Positions 47,706 to 58,793 are shown, counted from the first letter of the stretch. The stretch: 64,000 nt of DNA from Lotus japonicus (GCF_012489685.1 NC_080042.1:39623158-39687157); one strand, 5' to 3'. The notes: a model not told the origin generated them from the letters alone. Translations and numbers: made by a program.

Positions 47706-48188
47706 CTACACGCTAGCGCGGTCGTCATCCGAATCTGCATCCAGGACGACTAAGTCGACATACTCAACACTGCCCTCTCTGTCCACCCTAATGCGCTCCT
47801 GCACTGGCCTCTCGGGCTCGGGGCCCGGAACGAGATCCGCGACGACAGCAGCAGCAGTAAACGGACTAGACTCCGTCGAAGCCCCACCTACTGGCACCTC
47901 CTCAGAGGGGTCCTCATCGTCCGAAGGGGATGGTGGCGGTGGAGGTACTCCCAAGCCGGGTCCACAGTGTACTCCTGGAGGCAGGTTGAAGCTCACTATG
48001 TGCCTCCTCATCACTCTCTCCGTCAAGCGTCCGAATCGGTCGACACGGTCCTCCATGATCCGACCGGTGTAGGTCGCACGGTGGCCCTCGGGATCGACCA
48101 CCCATGCACCTGGGTCGTCTTGATCAAGCATCTCGTACCTGGTCCCCCCCGATGGGCTGACCATGGTAAACCAATCCCCCATACTCAT
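47706..48188 (-). CDS. LTR-encoded accessory protein, second lineage (160 aa)
   Basis: Homologue of 25704-26183 in another Tekay lineage. Starts at the first ATG after the conserved TTGACCCTC boundary and reads MSMGDWFTMVSPSGG. It keeps GRIMEDRVDR, SFNLPPGVHCGPG, a PPPPP run, an acidic DDEDPSEE and the tail EYVDLVVLDADSDDD. Over the first 77 codons I count 29 silently changed codons, 18 replaced residues and 30 identical codons against the other copy, with no length change. That excess of silent change suggests selection for a protein. Function is unknown; the tail suggests binding to SUMO-modified partners. Confidence 0.6.
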   Translation of the reverse strand: MSMGDWFTMVSPSGGTRYEMLDQDDPGAWVVDPEGHRATYTGRIMEDRVDRFGRLTERVMRRHIVSFNLPPGVHCGPGLGVPPPPPSPSDDEDPSEEVPVGGASTESSPFTAAAVVADLVPGPEPERPVQERIRVDREGSVEYVDLVVLDADSDDDRASV

Positions 48189-48910
48189 CTGACAAATGGC
48201 GTAGTCCGCCCAAACACACACAGCAGACGCGAGGGTCAACTCCAAAGAATTATATAATTAATAAAACCAGATATAATTATAGGATAATAAATACTTGCCG
48301 CTGAGGCTTATAAGTTTTGGGATAGATTCCTAGGGTTGCATGTATCACAATGAATATAAAGAACCATAATAACAAGTAGCATGCCTCAAAAATAGGATAA
48401 ACAGTTACCAATCACACTCAGCAACTAAGTCAGCATGTATGTTGCATGAAATGCAATGCTGGGTAACAAAATGCATTCCGGAAGAAGGATGGACATCAAC
48501 GAGGCGGCCCTAACACCAGCCACGGTGGGTACCTTCCTGCTCGCGTGTCTCTTACACCACACAAAAGTAGTCAGATCAGCAGTGAACCCGTAGGTCTGCC
48601 ATTCCGTCTGCTACTGAGGACCACCGTAGTGTCCTAAATATGGAAATCCGGGTCTTATGACCATTTTGGAATCCACCGAGGTCCGGTATCACGCCGTGTA
48701 TTAACCTCAAAATGAGTGCATGAATGCAAGTGATTAGCCAAACAACGTCTCCGACCTCACCCGACACGTCGCCACGTGTTCTAGATAACTTAAAGTCTCT
48801 AAAAGAATACCCTAAGGTAAATGTCGATTCTGCGACAAAATACAATTAATCATAAACAAAAGAGTGCAACCACTCACGACAACTCTTCGAGTCATCAATG
48901 CTCTCACGAA

Positions 48911-49222
48911 GTCTCACGCTTCTGTGGAGTCTCACACATTCACAAAGTCTCACGCTTCAGTGAAGTTTTATGCTTTCACAAGGTCTCACGCCTCAGTGAA
49001 TTTACACACTTGCACGAAGTCTCACGCTTCAATGAATGTTTCATGCTGTTCACGAGGTCTCACGCCTCAGTGAAGATCCATGCTTTCCACAAGGTCTCAC
49101 GCCTCAATGAAGTTTCATGCTGTTCACGAGGTCTCACGCCTCAGTGAAGATCCATGCTTTCCACAAGGTCTCACGCCTCAGTGGAGTATCACGCATTCAC
49201 AAGGTCTCACACCTCCGTGAAG
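48911..49222 (-). repeat. 36-37-bp minisatellite, about eight and a half units
   Basis: Units start GTCTCACGC on the plus strand and contain CTCAGTGAAG and CATGCTTTCACAAG variants. It lies in the putative second intron of the LTR leader. Units abut directly, so it is no CRISPR array. Confidence 0.9.
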
Positions 49223-49886
49223 CTTCTCGGCTCATCCCTTGGATGGCTAAACAAACTGCTCCCAGAGCGAATGAGTATCAACATACCCAGAACTCGAAAT
49301 CTTCTCAACACTTGGATCCGACGACACTTCTCGTTTTCCAAAACTAAACTTCAATCCAAAGCTTGCATCCGAGATTGTTATCTTTATTTAAAGGTTTAGA
49401 GGTTGTTTAATATCTTATGAATTTTCTTTGTAAAAATAGCTCCTTTTTAGTCTTATCGTATTCCCTATGAGTTTCAAAGTTCCCATAATCCCAAGTAATT
49501 CCCTGAGAAGGTCTCGATCCATTGGAGCATGACAAGGTCCGAACTCCGTTCGTCCTTTTAAAACTCTCTCAAAATCTCATAAAAATTTGGCATGACCTGC
49601 CCGTAAACCTCACTCTTCAGAATCTCAGGTACAAGTGGAATAGCATAAATAAAACAGCTCAGTCAAAAGCATAAACAACATATTCCAACACATCCTAAGT
49701 TAACCATGTAGCACATAGCATGTGAATCATTTAGCACACAATATCATGGCATCAAGTACTCAACAAGGTCGGCCGAAGCCTCAGAGAACAATTCAGACAT
49801 TTAGCAATTAAGTGCATAACACATAAATCAAGTCGATCTTGTCGACACCTAAAGCATTATCTAGTAATTCAGAGAGTAGCCCTCAC

Positions 49887-49964
49887 CGGTGGGTCTTCCA
49901 GCTTCTTCCTCAAGATGTTCTTCAAGCTCTTCTCCTTGATTTCTGGGAATCTCCTCAAACGAAC
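49887..49964 (-). other. Exon-like block in LTR leader (78 nt)
   Basis: On the minus strand preceded by TTTTTGCTTAAG and followed by GTGAGGGC; 78 nt, no ATG, rich in GAA/GAG. Same length as 24139-24216. Confidence 0.5.
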
Positions 49965-50768
49965 CTTAAGCAAAAATCACAGAATTCAACACCAAGAGTC
50001 AGAAACTCAGCAATCAAAGAGTCCTAGGGTTACACAGTACACTACTACCTCCGTGGTACGACAATCTAACGCGTTAAGACAAGTTTTCGAAAAATCGGAT
50101 TCTTCTCCCCCTTGATATAGCTCTCGGCCACTTTCCTTAATTGGGATGGTCGATTTTTCTTCGATCAAACTTGGTTCCTAGGTTAACATAAGCCGTAACT
50201 AAGACGGTTCTAGGCTCGGAAAAATTTTCGGATCGAAAACTGATATAGGGGTAGTTTGGTCATTATTTTTAGCTCAGAATTTCAAAATTGGATTTTTGAA
50301 AAACAAATTGGATGGGGACGTCCACAACGACGTTTATGACGACAAATCCTACTAGCACTAAGCCAAGTCGATAGATTAGAGCGTAAAGGTTGCGACTTTG
50401 CCGAAAAATGGGTATTTAGGGTAGAAATTGATTCCGGCGGCATTTCGTCGACATTTGACAAAATCTAATCCGCAGAACACGCTCAGGAGCATGCAGGGAA
50501 GAAGTTTAGACGCTGAAATCAGCTGATTTGAACAGTTTTTCAAAAACCTCAAAATTTTGAACTCAGAAAGTCGCAGGAGAAATGGACAGAAACGACGATT
50601 CGAAGGAGAGTATAGATTACCTACCTCGAGGTCTTCGATTAGTGACGATCGGTGAAGCAAACGGGCAAGAAACGACGAAGATCCGGATCTCTCTCTCTCT
50701 CTCTAGGAACTCGCGGTTTTGGGGGAGGGGAAAATGGGTTTTTTTTCTCAAAAAATCTAATTTTCGAG

Positions 50769-50777
50769 CTATTTATA
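50769..50777 (-). promoter_or_regulatory. LTR TATA box (minus-strand Tekay)
   Basis: TATAAATAG on the minus strand; no ATG occurs between it and the donor at 50625. Confidence 0.7.
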
Positions 50778-51457
50778 GGTTTTGGAAAAAACGGAAAAAT
50801 GATTTTTTTGCGATTCCGATTTTTCCTGCGCGTTCCTCTGCGCATTCTAAGATAGGTTCTGGCGACAGAATTCCAGAACTCAAAATAGGATTCTTGGAAT
50901 TAAACCAGAAGATCCAAGATCGGCATAAGTCGGTGTAAGTCGGTTTATCCCGAAAAACTACTTTTTGCAGTGATCGTCGGATGAGAAAACTTCCTTCTGA
51001 AGAAAGATTAGAATTGACGAGAGAAATAGGAGAACGCGGGTGGAATCTTCTTTTGCAGCTCCGAATAGAAAAAAACCTTCATCGTCTGTCGATCTTAGGT
51101 TTCTCGAACTATCAGGGATTCCGTTTCGGCAAACTTCCGAGAATTGGAATTTGACGTTCGTACTTTCCAGGATTTCGCATCGAAATGGTTGTTTAAGGAC
51201 GGAAAAGAGAAGTTCTAACATTTCTCTGAGGATTTTTGGAATTAGTTTCCATCGTGTCCTAAAACGTAAATTAACTATTCACTAATACCTTTGACCTAGG
51301 ATTAAGCGTATGTTAGTCGTGCTATAACTCTTTCGGTTTTTCCGATACATTCTTGGACTTTTCTTGAACCTTTTTCCTTCCCAAATTTATCTTAATCAAA
51401 TAACTCTTTTATTTTATTCACTTATCCAAAGCGTTAAAACTTGGGCCTTACAAGATA

Positions 51458-52455
51458 CAACTCTTTTTTGCAAGACTTATAAAGATGATATCTTAATTGT
51501 GCAAATTTATGTTGATGATATTATATTTGGTTCTGCTAATCAATCTCTATGCAAAGAATTTTCTGAGATGATGCAGGCTGAATTCGAGATGAGTATGATG
51601 GGAGAATTAAAGTACTTTCTGGGAATACAAGTTGATCAAACACCAGAAGGAACATATATCCATCAGAGCAAGTACACTAAAGAACTTCTGAAGAAGTTCA
51701 ATATGCTGGAATCTATAGTGGCCAAGACTCCAATGCATCCTACATGCATTCTGGAGAAAGAAGATAAAAGTGGTAAAGTATGTCAGAAGCTCTATCGTGG
51801 CATGATAGGTTCACTTCTATACTTAACTGCATCTAGGCCATACATACTATTTAGTGTTCATTTATGTGCTCGTTTCCAATCAGATCCAAGGGAAACCCAC
51901 TTAACTGCTGTTAAGAGGATCCTAAGGTATCTGAAAGGCACCACTAACCTTGGCTTGATGTATAAGAAAACATCAGAGTATAAGCTTTCAGATTACTGTG
52001 ATGCTGATTATGCTGGAGATAGAACAGAGAGAAAAAGTACTTCTGGAAATTGTCAATTTCTGGGAAGCAATCTAGTCTCATGGGCAAGCAAGAGGCAATC
52101 AACCATTGCACTATCAACTGCAGAGGCAGAATATATCTCAGCAGCAATATGCAGCACTCAGATGCTCTGGATGAAACATCAGCTGGAGGATTATCAGATC
52201 CTTGAGAGCAATATCCCAATCTATTGTGATAACACTGCTGCAATCTCATTGAGTAAGAATCCTATCCTGCATTCAAGTGCAAAGCACATTGAGGTAAAGT
52301 ATCACTTTATTAGAGATTATGTACAGAAGGGCGTACTTCTTCTGAAGTTTGTTGATACTGACCATCAATGGGCAGATATCTTTACAAAGCCCTTAGCAGA
52401 GGATAGATTTAATTTTATTCTGAAAAATCTAAACATGGACTTTTGTCCAGAGTGA
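51458..52455 (+). CDS. Sirevirus pol, 3' part (RT end and RNase H)
   Basis: Continues the RT in register after the nested element: IYVDDIIFGSANQSLCKEF (catalytic Asp pair), YFLGIQVDQTPEGTYIHQSKY, and copia RNase H with DADYAGDRTERKSTSG, STAEAEYISAA, YCDNTAAISLSKNPI and AKHIEVKYHFIRD. Ends at TGA 52453-52455. Sequence open from 51364 belongs partly to the Tekay LTR and is not pol. No internal stop, so pol looks intact but for the insertion. Confidence 0.92.
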
Positions 52456-52903
52456 AGATGGATCAGAACCTCTGACTATGATACTTCTTGATCAGAAGAT
52501 GTCTAGTCCAGAAGGTAACTCAATCAGAGTGTGTGTACCCACTGGTACTGACTCTGAAGCTGAGACAACAACACGTGTGTCAGTATTTCTGATGCATAGT
52601 TCCTTGTGCCCGTGTGACAGTCTGTTATGATTGCGTGTAGATGTGCTTCTCTCCTGAGTGTGATTTGTGTATTTACTGTTACTACCTATCTTTAATTTTC
52701 AACCGTTGATCTTAAATTGCTTTTTGAATCAACAACGGTTATTTGTCAAAACCCACTATACACACACGATCTCTTTCACTTCCGGTTTTTACTCTCGCTC
52801 TCTCTGCTTTTCGAAACCGCTCATCCTCGATTTCTCTCTCGATCTCTCTTCATCTTTCAACCTTCATCTTCTACCTCAAACCTTCAACCGCTTCAAAAAA
52901 AAA

Positions 52904-55736
52904 ATGGTGAGTCAAACCAGAAGATCTACTACAGATGCACCTCAGTTCCCTCACATGGTAGTCGGTCTAGCAACGGGTCAACGGGGCCCTGAGAATCCGA
53001 CACAAGATCAAGGTCAAGCTCAAGAGCAGATTGTTCCAATTGCAGAACGGGGCTGTGCCGTTCACTGCGTATATGCTCCTGAGGAACTTCAAGTCCTGGC
53101 AGAATGGAGATTCGACCTCGACAACCTGGCTACAAATGGGTATGATCTTCGTCCTGAAGTCCAAGTTCAAGGTTGGGGAAATTACTTCAACAGACTTCGA
53201 GGACCGGTGTATGATAGACTGGTAAAGGAATTCTGGAAGCACGCCGACTGTGATGATACTCAGGTGGTATCTCACGTTCTTGGCAGAAAGATCATCATCA
53301 CGGAGAAGTCTTTCGTGAATTTGCTGGGTGCAGACACTGCTTTTGGGTATCGTTTCCAACTCACGGAATCGAAGCTGAAACCCAGCACCAAGAATACAAT
53401 CAACGAGGCCCTGTACACCAATTACAAACCGGGCAAGACGAATTACAAGGTGACGGACCTTCATCCTGCTCCACTGCATAAACCAGAGACCAAAGGGCAG
53501 TTCTCCAGACTACATCAACTTCAACCAGAAGGTGATGTTGTTCTTCATCCAAGACCAGAAGAAGATCTGCCTTCCCTACTTCCTGTTCTCCTACTTGAAG
53601 GAATGTATCCGGAAGTCTCGCACCACTGCCTCCATCAAGTCAGCAATCAAGTACATCCCCTTTGGGAGACTGCTCTCAGACTTTTTCATTGAAAGCAACC
53701 TGGTGCAAGATCTGGTCCATGCTGGATGTGTAGAGGATCTGACTACCATTGTCAGTGATGTCTTCACTGCAAATTCTCTGAAGAAGATGGGTTTGGTCCA
53801 GAAGAAAATCGCCCCTGCTCGTGAAGACACATCTTCTGAAATCAGAAGCAGAAGGATGCCTCTGAATGACTACCCTCTGTGGACTCAGGCAGACAATCCT
53901 GACGCCATTAGGTGCTATGTTGAAGACCTAAGGGCTCAAGGATTCGAAATTGATCTCGATGATTTCTTCAGCCGACTGCCGCCAGCTCCAGAGTTTCCTT
54001 CTCCTCCCCAGAAGAAAGCTCAGAGGAAGATGATCCTAGATGAATCTTCTGAGGAATCAGATGTTCCTCTGGTCAAAAAGAAGAAGAGAAAGCCTGATGA
54101 TGGTGATGATAGTGATAATGAGGATGGTCCTCCCAAGAAGAAGAAGAAGCAGGTCAGAATCGTGGTGAAGCCTACTCGGGTGGAACCAGCTGCTGAAGTG
54201 GTCAGAAGGACTGAACCTCCTGCCAGAGTGACTAGATCATCAGCCCATTCAAGTAAGTCTGCACTTGCTTCTGATGATGATTTGAATGTATTTGATGCAC
54301 TCCCTATATCTGCCATGCTCAAACACTCCTCAAATCCCCTCACTCCTATCCCTGAATCCCAACCAGCTGCTCAAACCACCTCTCCACCACATTCCCCAAG
54401 ATCTTCATTCTTTCAACCTTCCCCTACTGAAGCACCTTTCTGGAATTTGCTTCAGAACCAACCCTCTAGGTTAGAAGAACCTACCTCTCCCATTACCATT
54501 CAGTACAACCCATTATCTTCTGAACCCATCATTCATGCCCAACCAGAGCCTACCCACACAGAACCTGAGCCCAGAACCTCTGATCACTCTGTCCCAAGAG
54601 CATCAGAACGTCTGGCTCTCAAACCCACGGATACAGACTCTTCCACAGCCTTTACACCTGTATCCTTCCCAACCAATGTTGCTGATTCTTCTCCCTCCAA
54701 TAACTCTGAATCCATTAGAAAATTCATGGAGGTCAGAAAAGAAAAGGTGTCTACCTTAGAAGAGTATTACCTCACCTGTCCAAGCCCTAGGAGATATCCT
54801 GGCCCTAGACCTGAACGTCTAGTTGACCCAGATGAACCTATCTTGGCCAATCCTTTACAAGAGGCAGACCCTTTGGCTCAACAAGCTCACCCTGCCCCAG
54901 ACCAACAAGAGCCTATTCAACCAGAACCTGAACCCGAACAATCAGTATCTAACCAATCCTCGGTTAGATCACCCCATCCTCTGGTTGAAACTTCAGAACC
55001 TCACCTTGGAACCTCTGAACCCAATGCTCAAACGTTTAACATTGGCTCTCCACAAGGTGCCTCTGAAGCTCACAGCAGCAATCACCCAGCCTCTCCTGAA
55101 CCCAACCTCTCCATAATTCCCTACACTCACCTCCGACCCACATCTCTCTCTGAGTGCATCAATACTTTCTATCATGAAGCTTCTATGATGCTACGCAATG
55201 TGCACGGTCAGACTGACCTCAGTGAGAATGCTGAACGTGTGGCTGATGAGTGGAACAATCTGGGCACTTGGCTAGTGGCTCAAGTTCCAATTATGATGCA
55301 GCTCCTGCATACAGAGGGAAGTCAGAGCATTGAGGCTGCAAAGCAAAGGTTTGCTCGAAGGGTGGCTCTTCATGAACAAGAACAGAGACATAAGCTTCTC
55401 GAAGCTATTGAAGAAGCCAAGAGAAAGAAAGCTCAAGCAGAAGAAGCTGCACGTCAAGCAGCAGCTCAAGCTGAACAAGCCCGATTAGAGGCAGAACGAC
55501 TTGAGGCTGAGGCTGAAGCTCTTAGATGCCAAGCACTTGCACCAGTAGTGTTTACTCCTGCTGCTTCTGCTTCCATTCCAGATTCTCAAGCTGCTCAGAA
55601 TGTTCCTTCCGGTTCTGCTCAGTCAAGCTCATCCAGACTCGACATCATGGAACAGCGTCTTGACATTCATGAATCCATGCTGATCGAAATGAAGCACATG
55701 ATGATGGAACTTCTGCGACGAACTGATAAACCTTAG
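52904..55736 (+). pseudogene. Sirevirus env-like ORF with one frameshift
   Basis: Begins MVSQTRRSTTDAPQF about 450 bases after pol. The first frame covers ~185 residues (VYAPEELQVLAEWRFDL; LVKEFWKHADCDD). Near 53430-53470 the frame shifts by one base and coding continues to 55736: LPYFLFSYLKECIRKSR, then a basic/acidic nuclear-localisation-like VKKKKRKPDDGDDSD and PKKKKKQ, a long Pro/Ser/Glu-rich middle, and an Ala/Glu/Arg coiled coil (about 55370-55530). Such ORFs sit downstream of pol in many Sireviruses and are called env-like; I see no clear signal peptide or membrane anchor, and the true function is unknown. Confidence 0.75.
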
Positions 55737-55886
55737 CTTTAGGATCTCTTCGTTTTTCTTTTTCTTTAACGTTGTTTTATTTTTTGTTAAACTCTGTTTC
55801 TTTTTATTTACTTATTCTACTTTGTTCGTTTGTGATTAATATGCATATCTATATATATTTGTGTCACATATGTTTGCAAAAATCCT

Positions 55887-55892
55887 TTTATT
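55887..55892 (-). terminator. AATAAA polyadenylation signal of the antisense ORF
   Basis: AATAAA on the minus strand, 65-70 bases past the stop of the antisense ORF. Confidence 0.45.
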
Positions 55893-55956
55893 CATAATAT
55901 TTTTCTGTTTACATCATACATTCTTTATGTTTACATCATCCATTCTTTCCCTAAGT

Positions 55957-56349
55957 CTAGAATGGAGGATCCCTCCTCATTCTTCTGCACTCCTGGCGCT
56001 GCTCTGACCTATCCTTCTCCAGACGCTCCAGTGCATGCTGGATGTTGTTGAGCCTGTCCTTTAGCTCATCCCTCTCCAGAATCTCTTCTGCGGTCTTGAG
56101 CTTCTCTTCCAAACTCTCTTTTTCTTCCAGCAGCTTGAGTTCAAGCCGGCTGAGTTCTTGTACCTCCTCCACGAAGGCAAGAAATTCCCTTAGGTCTCTC
56201 TTCACCTCTGGACGCAGGTCCTCTTCCAGCAGTGTCCGTGTCAGCTCCGCGATGGTCGTTGCACCCTCAGGATGCCTGATGTTCAGGAACAAGTCCTCCT
56301 CAAAGGCCTTCTTCCTCAGCTCTTCTAGTGCTACGATGTATGATGCCAT
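55957..56349 (-). CDS. Antisense coiled-coil ORF in Sirevirus 3' region (130 aa)
   Basis: Minus-strand ORF between the env-like gene and the polypurine tracts. It starts at AAAATGGCA (56349). The protein is strongly helical, starting MASYIVALEELRKKAFEEDL, with GATTIAELTRTLLEEDLRPEV in the middle and a heptad-like KLLEEKESLEEKLKTAEEIL segment at ~73-92, ending in a basic Arg-rich tail. Upstream on the minus strand lies CTATATAAAGC (56410-56400), about 50 bases before the ATG; an AATAAA follows the stop. I do not recognise the family. It may be a captured host gene piece or an element-encoded antisense factor. Confidence 0.5.
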   Translation of the reverse strand: MASYIVALEELRKKAFEEDLFLNIRHPEGATTIAELTRTLLEEDLRPEVKRDLREFLAFVEEVQELSRLELKLLEEKESLEEKLKTAEEILERDELKDRLNNIQHALERLEKDRSEQRQECRRMRRDPPF

Positions 56350-56399
56350 TTTCTTTACTGAAAATTGTTCGAGGTGTGAAGCTTACCCTTCTCTCCAAC

Positions 56400-56410
56400 G
56401 CTTTATATAG
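56400..56410 (-). promoter_or_regulatory. TATA box of the antisense ORF
   Basis: CTATATAAAGC on the minus strand; start of transcription would fall near 56375, giving a short leader before ATG 56349. Confidence 0.5.
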
Positions 56411-56596
56411 GCTTCACTTTCTCTCTGAAAGTTAATGCTCCTACGGTTTCCCGAGGTTAAGTTCTTGGTAACTGACCCTTTTCTTTACTCACTTGACCGG
56501 TGGTAAACGTTCTTCTCTTGCATTAACTCTTCTATTTATTTCGCCTAACTCTGATTCTTGCATCGTTTTCATTTCCTTTAAACTTAGACCTTCTCT

Positions 56597-57149
56597 AAGG
56601 GGGAGTACCTTGTACTTCAAGCTAAGTTTTTCACACCCCAAGCTTTTTGTTTATGACAAAAAGGGGGAGTAAACCCAGTTTTTGATGTGTAAGATGTGTT
56701 AGTGTGATTTATTTTTTCTTTTGGAGAATTTAAGAGTTCCACCTTCATGACCATAGATGTGTCACTGGGCAAATACAAGGAATACATTTCACTTCTTCTG
56801 AAGTGATTCTAAGTTGACTCTGATACCCAAGACTCTGATATCCTGTCAGTGACTCTGATTACTTATGCGCTCTGATTACTCGATTTTCATCTATGTCATA
56901 AGTTTTTCACTCTGAACTCTTATATCATTTAGCTCAGAATCTAGACTTTACTAACGTTTTCATCAAGTATTAGATTCAGGGGGAGCTAAGCTCAGAATCA
57001 AGCAGTGACTTGAATTCAGAATGAGCAAGATAAACTATTCACATCAGGATAAGTGTTATTCTATATCTCTAAACTCTGAGTGAATTCAGTTTAATGTTTA
57101 AGAATTGTTCATCAAAAATCTTAGTTTTGTCATCATCAAAAAGGGGGAG
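56597..57149 (+). promoter_or_regulatory. Array of four polypurine tracts
   Basis: GGGGGAG cores at 56599-56605, 56663-56669, 56979-56985 and 57143-57149. The last, AAAAAGGGGGAG, adjoins the 3' LTR and is the functional tract by position. Multiple tracts before the 3' LTR are a known Sirevirus trait. Confidence 0.7.
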
Positions 57150-57151
57150 AT

Positions 57152-58359
57152 TGTAAGATCAAAGTTTTGATCTAGCAGTACAACTCTATGTTTTGATGAT
57201 TACAAGTTGACCTTTTGATATGAACAATTGTGGTACTCTAACGTGTTTTTCTGAGTGTGCTATTTACAGGCTCTAACCTCAACTCAATCTCACACAAATC
57301 AGAAGCACTGCGTATAAAGAGCTACCCAAGCAACGCTTTCGCATTCACTATGTTCAGTATGAACAGTGGAAAAGCTTCAGAAGTTCTGAAGTTATACAAA
57401 CTCTGATGTGGACTCAGTCACGAGAAGCTCTGAAGATCCAGAAAGTCTGATAACCAAGAAACACTGAAGGCTCAGATGTTCTGATGGTGTAGAAGACTCT
57501 GAAGATCCAGAAGCTGATTAGTGAAGTTCTGATGTCCAGAAGCAAGATACTCTGAAGACCATGTTCTTCCCTCTGAGTTCAGAATCAGAAGAAACAATGG
57601 TCAGAGGATCTGGGCTTTCCCTCTGACTCTGATCAACCGGCTTCACAAGTTCCAATATGAAGCATTCCCCTGATCAGAAGTCTCCTAGGTTTAAAGGTCG
57701 CGTCGCTATCCAAGTACAAAAGCATATGTACTATCCTGACGACCTACCTAACAGTTACAGACACAGCAGAAGCTGGATTTTCCAGAACTGCCCTCCAACG
57801 GTAGCATTTCCCATGCAACGCTCAACCCTAATCCTTGGAGTATATAAAGAGGCTGAAGACTGAAAGAAACGGCTAGAAGCATTCACATACGCGCAAGACA
57901 AACTTAAATTCTTCTAAGCTTTCTTTCATCTGAAATTCATTGAGTTTACTATTAGCTTTTTAGAAGCAAATCTCTTGTAAACAATTCTTTGATAAACAGT
58001 TTGTTTAGTTCCTTTAGGAGATCAAGGTTGATCGGATCCTAGAGAAGACTAAGAGAGTGAATCTTAGTGTGAGCTAAGTCAGTGTAATTGTTAGTCACTT
58101 GTAGGTTTCAAGTGCAGTTGTAACTCTTACCTGATTAGTGGATTGCCTTCATTCTAAGAAGGAAGAAATCACCTTAACGGGTGGACTGGAGTAGCTTGAG
58201 TGATTTATCAAGTGAACCAGGATAAAATCCTTGTGTGCTTTTCTATCTCTTATCTTTAGCACTTAAGTTCTCGAAAGATTTGTCAAAATCTTTAAGGTGG
58301 AAGTTTTATACTGAAAACGTTATTCAAACCCCCCCTTTCTACCGTTTTTCATACCTTCA
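57152..58359 (+). repeat. 3' LTR of the Sirevirus
   Basis: 1,208 bp, nearly identical to 38329-39540; followed by the duplicated CGCTC. Confidence 0.95.
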
Positions 58360-58562
58360 CGCTCTTCTATTTTTCTGCTTCCATTAATCAATTCATCATG
58401 CTTTCATCATTAATGGCACTTGAGTGGTAAGATAATTCATTGGTGTCAGCTTGGAATTTGACTCATGGTAATTTCTCTGAATCTTCTTGAAATTTGAAGT
58501 TAATTATACTCTGTAGCTAATTAATCTTCGGGTTCTTATTTTTTTCTTTCATTTTCCTTTTT

Positions 58563-58793
58563 ATGTTATGTTCTGAGTACGAGGATACGAAACCAAACAA
58601 GAAGAAACTTGAGGAACTCAATGATGGTGAAGAGAAGAAGAGGAAGCTGAGGAAGTGGAAGAACGTTCAGAAGAAGAGTTGGGAGCTGGGGGCGTTGTGT
58701 GTACCTAATTATGCAAGTGTTGTTCATAAAGTATCCATGTATTGCCATGGTTGTGATCGCAATGTTCGTCACTCCGGATTCCCAGGTGAATGA
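58563..58793 (+). pseudogene. Possible HMA (heavy-metal-associated) protein fragment
   Basis: A 76-codon frame from ATG 58563: a Lys/Glu-rich N-terminus, then NYASVVHKVSMYCHGCDRNVR, which resembles the first strand and metal-binding loop (M-x-C-x-x-C) of plant HMA proteins. A GT donor-like CCAG|GTGAAT follows near 58785. No second half of the domain is visible downstream, so it is either exon 1 of a gene disrupted here or a remnant. Confidence 0.35.

Larger units (their letters stand above)
43518..51452 (-). mobile_element. Ty3/gypsy Tekay-type chromovirus, minus strand, internally deleted
   Basis: Inserted in Sirevirus RT with AGATA at 43513-43517 and 51453-51457. Reading right to left: complete 4,230 bp 5' LTR (51452-47223), primer site (47218-47207), an uninterrupted gag-protease-RT-RNase H frame, then a direct jump at 44183/44184 into the last 666 bases of the 3' LTR. 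Integrase, chromodomain, purine tract and most of the 3' LTR are deleted. The two LTR ends differ at about two positions in 666, so insertion was recent. Confidence 0.93.
47223..51452 (-). repeat. 5' LTR of the minus-strand Tekay element
   Basis: 4,230 bp, TGTAAGGCCCAAG to CGGGGTGTTACA on the minus strand. TATA at 50777-50769, donor TCGAG|GTAGG at 50625/50624, exon-like block 49964-49887, acceptor GGAG at 48240 and ORF from 48188. Confidence 0.93.
38329..58359 (+). mobile_element. Ty1/copia Sirevirus (Maximus/SIRE-like) with env-like gene, hosting a Tekay insertion
   Basis: TSD CGCTC at 38324-38328 and 58360-58364. LTRs of about 1.21 kb differ by about nine substitutions plus a C-run length change, so it is young. 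Internal order: primer site, gag, overlapping pol in another frame, env-like ORF, long 3' region with several polypurine tracts. Without the nested Tekay element (43518-51452) and its repeated AGATA it is about 12.1 kb. Only the insertion and one frameshift in the env-like gene visibly break it. Confidence 0.95.

Noticed and set aside
48911..49222. CRISPR-like regular repeats
   Set aside because: Units are directly adjacent and diverged, with no unique spacers, in a plant LTR.
52967..53479. 170-codon frame antisense to the env-like gene
   Set aside because: It is a shadow of the env-like coding strand without promoter or motif.
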